Assembly: GCA_021151625.1 (NCBI GenBank)
Contig: JAGKWY010000100.1
Location: forward strand, 1 to 13,713
Direction: 5' to 3'
Length of the DNA: 13,713 nucleotides
DNA from: Gammaproteobacteria bacterium
Lineage (GTDB): Bacteria; Pseudomonadota; Gammaproteobacteria; Pseudomonadales; Cellvibrionaceae
Below, piece after piece: positions 7,067-13,681 of the stretch. The notes beneath the pieces were generated by a model. It made no database searches. It worked only from the letters and a program-made list of their open reading frames with translations, and was not told the DNA's origin. A program made the translations under genes and the position numbers. The stretch's first letter is position 1; every line of letters begins with the position of its first letter.

Positions 7067-7897
7067 ATGAAGCTTGCCGATTTGCATCCGCGCCAGATAC
7101 TCGTCGCGCTCGATCAAATCGATGCGGCGGCGCCCTCCTGGCAGCTGTCGCGCCCGCAGGCGCTGCGGCGTGTAGTTGCGATGCTGGCAACAGTGTCGGT
7201 AAGTTTGCTCATCCTGCATTACGGCAAGTTTGCCGTTAACTTGCATGCTCTGTTGCAGTGGTTGGGCGAGTTGCGCGGCAGGCCCTATTTACAACAGCTG
7301 GAGGCCTCGGGTTGGCTGGAGCTGGCGGGTTATTGCTGGTGGACTGGCTGTCACCTGCTCACATTTATCCTGCTGCCCTGGCTGGTTATCCGTTTTGTGT
7401 TCAGGGAGCGCATGTGCGATTTCGGCTGGCGCTGGAATCAGGTGAGCGAGCACTGGCGCGGTTATCTGCTTCTACTTAGCCCAATATTGGTATTTGTGGT
7501 GCTGGTTAGCCAGGGGGAGGATTTCGTCCACCACTACCCGTTTTACCGCAACGCCGGGCGCAGCTGGTTGGATTTGTTGCTGTGGGAGCTGCTCTACCTA
7601 AGCCAGTTTGTGTTCCTCGAGTTTTTCTTCCGCGGCTTTATGCTCAATGCCCTGCGCCCTGCGCTGGGTGCTAACGCCATTTGGGTGATGTGTGTACCTT
7701 ATATGATGATCCATTTTCCCAAGCTCTGGCTGGAGGCAACCGGGGCGATTTTATTCGGTCTGTTCCTTGGCATACTGGCGCTGCAATCCCGTTCTATTTG
7801 GGGCGGTGTTTTGGTGCACGCGGGCGTTGCCCTGAGCATGGATGTGGCAGCTTTGCTGCAAAAAAACCAACTTCCTGGATCATTTTTTCCTTTCTAG
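7067..7897 (+). CDS. CPBP/Rce1-like intramembrane protease family protein
   Basis: A 276-residue polytopic membrane protein of the CPBP (Abi/Rce1) family. It has a hydrophilic N-terminus of about 40 residues followed by several transmembrane helices. The motif region reads LE185-FFF-R189-G, then Y212-MMI-H216-FPK, then LVH251-AGVALSMD. By alignment on the arginine, the first Glu of the canonical EExxxR pair, regarded as catalytic in Rce1, is replaced by Leu184, and the usual HxxxN is H251-xxx-A. The EFFFRG form with a following H-x2-K-x3-E and H-x7-D recurs, as I recall, in a CPBP subgroup, so this is probably a subfamily trait and not decay. It starts 2 bases after the serine hydrolase. Family is clear; protease activity is uncertain. 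Confidence 0.82.
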   Translation: MKLADLHPRQILVALDQIDAAAPSWQLSRPQALRRVVAMLATVSVSLLILHYGKFAVNLHALLQWLGELRGRPYLQQLEASGWLELAGYCWWTGCHLLTFILLPWLVIRFVFRERMCDFGWRWNQVSEHWRGYLLLLSPILVFVVLVSQGEDFVHHYPFYRNAGRSWLDLLLWELLYLSQFVFLEFFFRGFMLNALRPALGANAIWVMCVPYMMIHFPKLWLEATGAILFGLFLGILALQSRSIWGGVLVHAGVALSMDVAALLQKNQLPGSFFPF

Positions 7898-7997
7898 AAC
7901 TCTGTTTATATCCATCTGCTACATAGCGCACAGCGAACCTTTTTCCACTCCAATAAAATCAACGGCTTGGCGCTTAAATTATCTTTTTTGATTGTTT

Positions 7998-8013
7998 TGG
8001 CATCGAAATTGCC
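7998..8013 (+). promoter_or_regulatory. Candidate sigma-54 (-24/-12) promoter
   Basis: TGGCATCGAAATTGCC matches the RpoN consensus TGGCAYR-N4-TTGCW at all but two of its twelve defined positions. It includes the essential GG and GC with exactly 10 bases between them. Transcription would begin near 8024 and read into the small exported protein at 8092. No activator gene lies in the window and I did not identify an enhancer site. Confidence 0.5.
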
Positions 8014-8014
8014 G

Positions 8015-8042
8015 AAAAAGAGTGACTTGCTTCACTCTTTTT
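8015..8042 (+). terminator. Intrinsic terminator after the hydrolase-CPBP unit
   Basis: A perfect 11-bp stem, AAAAAGAGTGA (8015-8025) / TCACTCTTTTT (8032-8042), with the 6-base loop CTTGCT and the T-run within the 3' arm. It lies 117 bases after the CPBP stop and ends the upstream unit. Transcripts from the overlapping sigma-54 candidate would start inside the 5' arm and so could not form the full hairpin. Confidence 0.75.
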
Positions 8043-8091
8043 CACTGCTAGAGTCTTGTTACTAAACACCCGTATTTGTGGGGTAAAGGAA

Positions 8092-8436
8092 ATGATTCAC
8101 TCAGATCTATGTGCAAACCTCAGGTTTGCAGTGGCAGTTATTGCCTTGTTATTTGCTACAGCCAGCCAAGCGGCGCTGATGGATTGCACCCAGCTATTAG
8201 CAATCGATGCAGGCTCGGATGCCAATTGTGTTGCTGATGAATTGATACTGGTGGGGCCATCGACCGGGCTGGATGCGGTAGTGGAGGCGATGCCGCCACA
8301 GGTTTTGGTGAAGTCAGGATTTGAACTTGGCGTCCAGGCCAGTAACTCCCTGCCCGGGGTCGTACCCTTGATGGTGTTATTTGCCGCTCTGGTGGGGGTG
8401 CTCCTGACGCGTGCCAAGAGCTTCAACAGCAAATAG
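8092..8436 (+). CDS. Small exported protein with C-terminal membrane anchor
   Basis: A 114-residue protein of no family I recognise. It has a signal peptide (hydrophobic residues about 12-24, cleavage likely at ASQA-ALMDC), a mature domain of about 60 residues with two cysteines (in MDCTQ and ANCVAD), and a C-terminal hydrophobic helix (about VVPLMVLFAALVGVLL) followed by TRAKSFNSK. Signal peptide, short body, hydrophobic helix and basic tail give the architecture of sortable surface proteins, but there is no PEP or LPXTG motif, only LPGVVPL before the helix. The ATG at 8092 is preceded by AAAGGA, one base away, which is unusually close; a TTG at 8056 in frame is the alternative. It has its own candidate promoter and converges on the guanine deaminase gene 13 bases away. 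Confidence 0.7.
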   Translation: MIHSDLCANLRFAVAVIALLFATASQAALMDCTQLLAIDAGSDANCVADELILVGPSTGLDAVVEAMPPQVLVKSGFELGVQASNSLPGVVPLMVLFAALVGVLLTRAKSFNSK

Positions 8437-8449
8437 CCAGGTAAAATTT

Positions 8450-8926
8450 CTAATAATCCCGCTTGTTAATACAGTGGTGCCAGTGTTCAAAGGGATGGTT
8501 GGCGCTCTCCAGGGGACTATGTAAAAAAGGAATCCGCCGTGCTGCCCCGCCCAGCTTGATCTGCTCGTAGATAAACTCATCGTCAAACCCGGCTGCTGCT
8601 GCCTGCACACGAGTTGCCGCAAAATAGACTGCTTTGGGGCGCGCCCAGAAAATCGCGCCTAAACACATGGGGCAGGGTTCGCAACTGCTGTAAATCTCGC
8701 AGCCGTCCAACTGAAAGGTCCCCAGTGTCTGACAGGCATTGCGGATGGCCACTACCTCAGCATGGGCGCTGGGGTCGTTAGTGCTGGTCACCTGGTTGCA
8801 ACCTTCGGCAACAATCTCCCCGTTTTTCACCACCAGCGCCGCAAAGGGGCCGCCTTGCCCACTATCGGCCTGGGCCTTGGCCAGTTCAATACAGCGCTCC
8901 AGCCAAACTTTCTGTACATCATTCAT
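8450..8926 (-). CDS. guaD: Guanine deaminase (cytidine deaminase-fold nucleoside deaminase)
   Basis: A 158-residue zinc hydrolase of the CDA superfamily, most like Bacillus GuaD (156 residues), which converts guanine to xanthine in purine salvage and nitrogen recovery. The zinc site is H55-A-E57 (TNDPSAHAEVVAIR) plus C85-x-x-C88 (SSCEPCPMCLGAIFWARPKAV). The C-terminal segment AGFDDEFIYEQI...RRIPF...INKRDY matches the GuaD-specific tail and is unlike TadA. The frame is open for a further 96 codons upstream, but the start at 8926 is fixed by a strong GGAGGAG 6-7 bases before the ATG and by the family N-terminus. It is divergent from uvrD with 160 bases between. Fold and zinc site are certain. 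Guanine as substrate is likely, though related deaminases acting on other purines or pterins exist. Confidence 0.85.
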   Translation of the reverse strand: MNDVQKVWLERCIELAKAQADSGQGGPFAALVVKNGEIVAEGCNQVTSTNDPSAHAEVVAIRNACQTLGTFQLDGCEIYSSCEPCPMCLGAIFWARPKAVYFAATRVQAAAAGFDDEFIYEQIKLGGAARRIPFLHSPLESANHPFEHWHHCINKRDY

Positions 8927-9002
8927 AACAATCTCCTCCGACAACCATGGCAGCATAGCGCCAATCTCGCTGGAGGGGTGCGGTGCAGAGCAAAAACAAA
9001 AG

Positions 9003-9031
9003 TGGCTATATGTATATCTAGCCAGTAAAAT
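9003..9031 (+). promoter_or_regulatory. Candidate uvrD promoter
   Basis: TAAAAT (9026-9031) matches the -10 consensus at 5 of 6 positions. TGGCTA (9003-9008), 17 bases upstream, is a weak -35 (3 of 6). The spacer between them is occupied exactly by the LexA-box-like sequence, the arrangement expected for a repressible SOS promoter. Confidence 0.4.
9010..9025 (+). promoter_or_regulatory. Degenerate LexA (SOS) box of uvrD
   Basis: ATGTATATCTAGCCAG matches, as I recall it, the E. coli uvrD SOS box CTGTATATATACCCAG at 13 of 16 positions. The right half-site CCAG is identical to the E. coli uvrD version and the left is ATGT in place of CTGT. It lies 61 bases before the uvrD start. The imperfect left half suggests weak LexA binding. 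Confidence 0.45.
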
Positions 9032-9086
9032 CGCGCCCATTCCAGTTTGATGAATTTTTACGGGTGCCCGCCCTACGGCCAATGTT

Positions 9087-11324
9087 ATGGATGTTTCCCT
9101 GCTGCTCGATAACCTTAACGATGCCCAGCGCGCAGCTGTGTCTGCGCCAGCGGCTAACCAGCTGATTCTCGCCGGTGCCGGCAGTGGCAAAACGCGAGTG
9201 CTGGTGCATCGCATTGCCTGGTTAATTCAGGTGGAGCGGGTTTCACCCTATTCGATTATGGCAGTGACTTTCACCAACAAGGCCGCGCGCGAAATGCGCA
9301 GCCGTCTGGATGAACTCTTCCACCATTCACTGCCGACCGGTGGCAACCAGCACATTAACAGTCGCGCTATGTGGGTGGGCACTTTCCATGGCCTCGCGCA
9401 TCGCCTGCTAAAAGCCCATTGGCAAGATGCAAACCTGCCGCAAAATTTTCAAATCCTCGACAGCGACGATCAATTGCGTTTAATCAAACGCGTTTATCAA
9501 GCGCTGAATCTGGATGAAAATAAATGGCCGCACAAACAGGCGCAGTGGTATATCAACGAACAAAAGGATGAAGGTCGCCGCCCACAACATATTCAGGAAA
9601 CCGGTGATCCGTTTGTGCGTACCATGTTGCAAATTTATCGCGCTTACGAGGAAGATTGCCAGCGCGGCGGCATGGTAGATTTCGCCGAAATTTTATTGCG
9701 CGCACACGAATTGTGGCTGCACAAACCGCATATCCTTGAACACTATCGCCAGCGTTTTCCCTTTATTTTGGTTGACGAATTCCAGGATACCAACAGTGTG
9801 CAATACGCCTGGTTGCGCGTGCTCGCGGGTAAAACTTCCTGCGTGACTGCCGTTGGCGATGACGATCAATCCATTTACGGTTGGCGCGGCGCAAAAATTG
9901 AAAACATCCAGCGCTTCTCGCAGGATTTTTCCGGCACAGAAGTGTATCGCCTCGAACAAAACTACCGTTCTACTGGAAATATATTGCAAGCCGCTAACGC
10001 GGTGATCAAACACAATGCTGGTCGTTTGGGAAAAGAATTGTGGACCGAGGGCGACAAAGGCGAAGCCATTTCACTTTACGCGGCCTACAACGAACAGGAT
10101 GAAGCGCGTTTTATTGTGGAGCGTATCCAGAGCTGGATAAAACAGGGCAACAAGCGTGATTCGGTGGCGATTTTATATCGCTCTAACGCCCAGTCGCGGG
10201 TGTTGGAAGAAGCATTATTGCGCGAAGCAATTCCCTATCGCATTTACGGCGGCTTGCGTTTCTACGATCGCCTTGAAATTAAAAATGCGATTGCCTATAT
10301 GCGCCTGATTAGCAATCGTCACGACGATGCCGCTTTTGAGCGTGTGATCAACACTCCAACGCGTGGCATTGGCGGTAAAACGGTGGACGATATTCGTTTA
10401 TTTGCGCGCGACCAGGGCTGCTCGCTCTGGGCGGCTACCGAACAAATGCTCGCGCACAAAGTGTTTGCCGCACGCGCGGGAAATGCAGTGCAAACTTTTC
10501 TAAATTTAATTATCAAACTCGCGCAGGACGCTTACGCGTTTGATGATCGTGGTGAAGCGCCGGCGCTGGATGAAATTGCACGCATGGTGATTGAAGATAC
10601 TGGCCTGTTGTTATTTCATCAAAACGAAAAAGGTGAAAAAGGGCAGGCGCGCGGTGAAAACTTGCAGGAATTAATTACTGCTTGCCGCGCCTTTGATGCA
10701 GAAGAAAACGATGAAACTATTTCTCCGCTGCAACAATTTTTAGATACTGCCGCACTTGACGCCGGTGAAACCCAGGCCGATGAATTTGAAGAAGCGATTC
10801 AGCTGATGACATTGCACTCCGCCAAAGGCTTGGAATTTCCGCTGGTATTTCTCGCCGGTGTGGAAGAGGGTTTATTCCCGCACAAGATGTCGGCCGATGA
10901 TCCGGATCGTTTGGAAGAAGAGCGCCGCCTCTGCTACGTGGGCATCACCCGCGCCATGCAAAAACTATTCATCAGCTACGCCGAAACCCGTCGCTTGTAC
11001 GGCAATGAAACCTTCAATGCGGTATCGCGTTTTGTCAGGGAAATTCCACCGGTATGCATCGAAGAAGTGCGCTTGAAAACCGCCGTCACCCGCCCGGTTA
11101 GTTTCCAGCGTCCTTCCTCCAAATCTTCCGCGCACGAAAGTCTGAGTGACAGCGGCGATGACACTGGCTTCAAACTCGGCCAACGCGTTACCCACGCTAT
11201 CTTCGGCGAAGGCACCATCCTGCAATTTGAAGGCAAGGGCCCTAATGCTGTAGTGCAAGTGAAATTCGAAAAAATCGGTACCAAGCGTTTGGTAATGCAA
11301 TACGCGAAGTTGCAGGGGTTGTGA
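9087..11324 (+). CDS. uvrD: DNA helicase II UvrD
   Basis: ATP-dependent 3'-5' superfamily 1A helicase that acts after UvrABC incision and in MutLS mismatch repair. The 745 residues compare with 720 in E. coli. The N-terminus MDVSLLLDNLNDAQR is almost that of the E. coli enzyme. Walker A is A29-GAGSGKT with K35. Walker B is D230-E231-FQDTN, followed by GDDDQSIYGWRGA (motif III) and RLEQNYRST (motif IV). LMTLHSAKGLEFPLVF (V) and LCYVGITRAM (VI) close the motor core. The C-terminus GFKLGQRVTHAIFGEGTILQFEGKG is the UvrD-specific Tudor-like domain and excludes Rep. No obvious Shine-Dalgarno precedes the ATG, but the N-terminal homology fixes it. Expression is probably linked to SOS through the upstream LexA-like site. 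Confidence 0.97.
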   Translation: MDVSLLLDNLNDAQRAAVSAPAANQLILAGAGSGKTRVLVHRIAWLIQVERVSPYSIMAVTFTNKAAREMRSRLDELFHHSLPTGGNQHINSRAMWVGTFHGLAHRLLKAHWQDANLPQNFQILDSDDQLRLIKRVYQALNLDENKWPHKQAQWYINEQKDEGRRPQHIQETGDPFVRTMLQIYRAYEEDCQRGGMVDFAEILLRAHELWLHKPHILEHYRQRFPFILVDEFQDTNSVQYAWLRVLAGKTSCVTAVGDDDQSIYGWRGAKIENIQRFSQDFSGTEVYRLEQNYRSTGNILQAANAVIKHNAGRLGKELWTEGDKGEAISLYAAYNEQDEARFIVERIQSWIKQGNKRDSVAILYRSNAQSRVLEEALLREAIPYRIYGGLRFYDRLEIKNAIAYMRLISNRHDDAAFERVINTPTRGIGGKTVDDIRLFARDQGCSLWAATEQMLAHKVFAARAGNAVQTFLNLIIKLAQDAYAFDDRGEAPALDEIARMVIEDTGLLLFHQNEKGEKGQARGENLQELITACRAFDAEENDETISPLQQFLDTAALDAGETQADEFEEAIQLMTLHSAKGLEFPLVFLAGVEEGLFPHKMSADDPDRLEEERRLCYVGITRAMQKLFISYAETRRLYGNETFNAVSRFVREIPPVCIEEVRLKTAVTRPVSFQRPSSKSSAHESLSDSGDDTGFKLGQRVTHAIFGEGTILQFEGKGPNAVVQVKFEKIGTKRLVMQYAKLQGL

Positions 11325-11413
11325 TTGATTCGTGCTGATGCAGCTAAAAAAGCTACAACAATTTTAATAAACCTTAATAAATACTTTTTGTTAACTATTA
11401 CAGCGAAGGAACT

Positions 11414-12580
11414 ATGAACAATAAATCCATTAATTGGTACCCGCTTGTTATCGTTGTATTGATTGTTGCGTTTTCGGCAACGTTTGCGGCTTTGGTATTG
11501 GAAAAATCCAAACCGAAACATGCTGCACAAAATGTTGCTGCGAGTACTCAAGCTTCGTCAGCCGTTTCTACGGCGCAATACCATTGGAAAATGGTGACTT
11601 CCTGGCCGAAAAATACACCGGGTTTAGGCGTGGGTGCAGAAAATCTGGCGCGTGTGATTAACGAAATGTCCGGTGGGCGTTTGCAAATCCATGTGTATGG
11701 TGCAAACGAATTGGTGCCGGCCATGGGTGTGTTTGATGCGGTGTCTGCCGGTAGTGTAGAGATGGGGCATTCGGGCAGTTATTTCTGGCGCGGCAAAGTG
11801 CCAGCGGCACAATTTTTTACCGCTGTGCCTTTTGGAATGAATGCGCAGGAATTGTATGGTTGGATTAATTATGGCGGTGGCTTGGAATTGTGGCGTGAGC
11901 TCTATGCGCCGTTTAATTTAATTCCTTTTCCTGCAGGTAACACCGGTGTGCAAATGGCGGGCTGGTTTAATCGCGAAATTAATTCGGTGGAAGATATTCG
12001 CGGATTGAAAATGCGTATTCCCGGCTTGGCCGGTGAAGTATTTAATTTGGCCGGTGGTACTTCAGTAAATATTCCCGGTGGTGAACTTTACACCGCATTG
12101 CAAACCGGTGTTATCGATGCGGCTGAATGGGTCGGTCCGGAAAATGATTTGGCTTTCGGTTTCCAGCAGATCGCCAAATATTATTACTACCCGGGTTGGC
12201 ATGAGCCGGGTCCATCGATGGAGCTAATTATTAATAAAACAGCGTTTGAAAGCTTGCCCAAAGATTTGCAAGCGATTGTAACTTACGCCGCGCGCGCGAT
12301 GAGTCAGGATATGTTCGACAGCTATACCGCACACAATAGTCGCGCGTTAAAAGAGTTGGTGGATAACCAGGGTGTGCAACTTCGTAAATTACCGGATGAA
12401 GTGCTCAAGCATTTTTATCAGATATCGCAACAGGTTTACGCCGAGCAAGCCGCTAAAGATCCGCAATTCAAAAAAGTGTATGAGTCCTATAAAACATTTA
12501 TGAATGATTCAGGGGCTTACCAGAAAATTTCCGAGCAGACTTATTACGAAGTGCGGGAGCAGCAAAAACCCGCCAAATAA
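11414..12580 (+). CDS. TRAP transporter solute-binding protein (DctP-like)
   Basis: A 388-residue extracytoplasmic solute receptor of the TRAP/DctP family, longer than the usual 320-365. Residues about 9-29 form one hydrophobic helix without a clear cleavage site, followed by a 25-residue Ala/Ser/Thr-rich linker, so the protein may be tethered to the membrane. The binding domain starts at YHWKMVTSWPKNTPG. Internal segments SVEDIRGLKMRIPGLAGEVF, GGELYTALQTGVIDAAEWVGP and YYYYPGWHEPGPSMELIINK resemble the branch that includes 2-keto acid and lactate binders (TakP-type). The exact ligand cannot be read off. GAAGGA lies 3 bases before the ATG, a tight spacing. No DctQ or DctM membrane subunit is adjacent: uvrD lies upstream and a terminator downstream, so any partner is encoded elsewhere. 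Confidence 0.88.
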   Translation: MNNKSINWYPLVIVVLIVAFSATFAALVLEKSKPKHAAQNVAASTQASSAVSTAQYHWKMVTSWPKNTPGLGVGAENLARVINEMSGGRLQIHVYGANELVPAMGVFDAVSAGSVEMGHSGSYFWRGKVPAAQFFTAVPFGMNAQELYGWINYGGGLELWRELYAPFNLIPFPAGNTGVQMAGWFNREINSVEDIRGLKMRIPGLAGEVFNLAGGTSVNIPGGELYTALQTGVIDAAEWVGPENDLAFGFQQIAKYYYYPGWHEPGPSMELIINKTAFESLPKDLQAIVTYAARAMSQDMFDSYTAHNSRALKELVDNQGVQLRKLPDEVLKHFYQISQQVYAEQAAKDPQFKKVYESYKTFMNDSGAYQKISEQTYYEVREQQKPAK

Positions 12581-12583
12581 CAT

Positions 12584-12616
12584 TAATCACGCCCGTGTTT
12601 TTAACGGGCGTGATTA
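12584..12616. terminator. Bidirectional terminator between convergent genes
   Basis: A perfect 13-bp stem, TAATCACGCCCGT (12584-12596) / ACGGGCGTGATTA (12604-12616), with a 7-base loop. It begins three bases after the stop of the TRAP receptor gene, and its right arm contains the stop codon of the opposing HTH gene. The T-run after it on the plus strand is displaced (TTTTT about 10 bases on), so efficiency may differ by strand. Confidence 0.75.
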
Positions 12617-12838
12617 TTGGTCAAATTTTTCTTCCTGCGCAGTAATTTCCACCAGGGTTGCAATTCCATTCTTGCGCAGTTTGTCCATTAATTTGGCGAG
12701 TTGCTCTACTTCGGCAGCATCGCACTGTTCACCGTGAATAAAGGTTAGGCGCTTTTTTTTGACCAGTTCGCGCACATAGTCGGGGCGTACACGCAGGCGT
12801 TCAGCGGTTTGGGTTAGTGACAGTAGTTGGCGGAGCAT
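12614..12838 (-). CDS. Small helix-turn-helix DNA-binding protein
   Basis: A 74-residue protein. Residues about 6-33 (LSLTQTAERLRVRPDYVRELVKKKRLTFI) read as an excisionase/MerR-like helix-turn-helix: LTQTAERL as first helix, a short turn, PDYVRELVKKK as recognition helix, then a short beta strand. The C-terminal half is charged and probably helical (AAEVEQLAKLMDKLRKNG). No effector domain, toxin partner, integrase or recombinase is adjacent, so its role is unknown; it could be a small regulator or a relic of a mobile element. No strong Shine-Dalgarno is visible at the ATG. It is divergent from gmk with 174 bases between, and could regulate itself or gmk. The protein fold is a moderately confident reading; the gene itself is likely real given its position and terminator. 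Confidence 0.65.
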   Translation of the reverse strand: MLRQLLSLTQTAERLRVRPDYVRELVKKKRLTFIHGEQCDAAEVEQLAKLMDKLRKNGIATLVEITAQEEKFDQ

Positions 12839-12950
12839 GGTCGATTCGCTGTGGTGGTGTCTAAGTGGTTTACTATGCCATATCTTTTGCAGCTTGCCTC
12901 AGGGTTTTGCCGGTGGCATTAAACTTTCGGCTGAGCCGCGCCCCGAGCTG

Positions 12951-12959
12951 TGCCATAAT
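12951..12959 (+). promoter_or_regulatory. Candidate extended -10 promoter of gmk
   Basis: TGC-CATAAT forms an extended -10 element (TG one base before a 5-of-6 match to TATAAT). No clear -35 is visible at 16-18 bases. Transcription would start near 12966, giving a leader of about 47 bases before gmk. Confidence 0.4.
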
Positions 12960-13012
12960 TTCCGCTATTCTTTGCTTTCTGTTCACCTGTTTCGAATTTT
13001 CAAGGCGACTTC

Positions 13013-13630
13013 ATGGCTAATCTCGGCACTCTTTACACAGTTTCAGCACCTTCAGGGGCTGGTAAAACCAGTCTGGTCAGCGCACTGGTGAAATCCAACC
13101 CGGAAGTTTGTGTCTCTGTTTCCCATACCACCCGCCCTATGCGCCCTGGTGAAATTGACGGGGTGAATTACCATTTTGTCGATCATGCAACCTTTGAAAA
13201 AATGCTGGAGCAAGGTGCATTCCTGGAGCATGCACGGGTGTTTAGCAACCTTTACGGCACCTCGCAGCAGTGGGTTGTGGATACGCTGAAGCAGGGCATC
13301 GATGTGATTCTGGAAATCGACTGGCAGGGCGCGCAACAGGTGCGCAAGTTGATGCCGGGTACGGTTAGCTTGTTTATCCTGCCACCCTCGCTGGCCTGTT
13401 TGCGTCAGCGTTTGACCGGCCGCGGCCAGGACAATGACACGGTAATTGAAGCGCGAATGAGTGAAGCGATTAGCGAAATGTCCCACTATGTGGAAGCGGA
13501 TTACCTGATTATCAATGACGACTTCACTGTCGCTTTGGCCCAGTTTCAGGCTTTGATTACCAGCCAGCATGTCCGTTTGGCGCGCCAGGCGGAGCGTCAC
13601 AGTGAACTGTTGAAGAGTTTATTGGCTTGA
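13013..13630 (+). CDS. gmk: Guanylate kinase
   Basis: Cytoplasmic enzyme that phosphorylates GMP to GDP with ATP, essential for GTP synthesis and upstream of (p)ppGpp. The 205 residues match the E. coli enzyme (207). The P-loop is S14-GAGKT19 (K18). The GMP-binding domain has SHTTRPMRPGEIDGVNYHFV and FLEHARVFSNLYGTS, followed by EIDWQGAQQV. The lid contains RLTGRGQDNDTVIEARM. AAGG lies 8 bases upstream of the ATG. In many gammaproteobacteria rpoZ and spoT follow gmk; the window ends 83 bases after the stop, so this cannot be seen. The gene upstream is the HTH gene and not the frequent neighbour yicC. Confidence 0.97.
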   Translation: MANLGTLYTVSAPSGAGKTSLVSALVKSNPEVCVSVSHTTRPMRPGEIDGVNYHFVDHATFEKMLEQGAFLEHARVFSNLYGTSQQWVVDTLKQGIDVILEIDWQGAQQVRKLMPGTVSLFILPPSLACLRQRLTGRGQDNDTVIEARMSEAISEMSHYVEADYLIINDDFTVALAQFQALITSQHVRLARQAERHSELLKSLLA

Positions 13631-13645
13631 TTTTAGCCAGCGTGG

Positions 13646-13681
13646 TTGGCAGATTTGTTGCTGCTAACGCATAATAGCAAC
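13646..13681 (+). promoter_or_regulatory. Candidate promoter after gmk, with inverted repeat
   Basis: TTGGCA (13646-13651) and CATAAT (13670-13675) are separated by 18 bases and form a plausible sigma-70 promoter for a gene beyond the window, by gene-order convention rpoZ. The inverted repeat GTTGCT (13657-13662) / AGCAAC (13676-13681) flanks the -10 and might be an operator or a weak hairpin. There is no T-run directly after it. Confidence 0.35.

Noticed and set aside
8097..8432. 111-codon minus-strand frame opposite the small exported protein
   Set aside because: The plus-strand frame has a signal peptide, a C-terminal helix and a nearby Shine-Dalgarno. The minus-strand one is Ser/Thr/Ala-rich without features.
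8927..9214. N-terminal extension of the guanine deaminase frame to 9214
   Set aside because: The extension overlaps the uvrD start region. A strong GGAGGAG and the family N-terminus both place the start at 8926.
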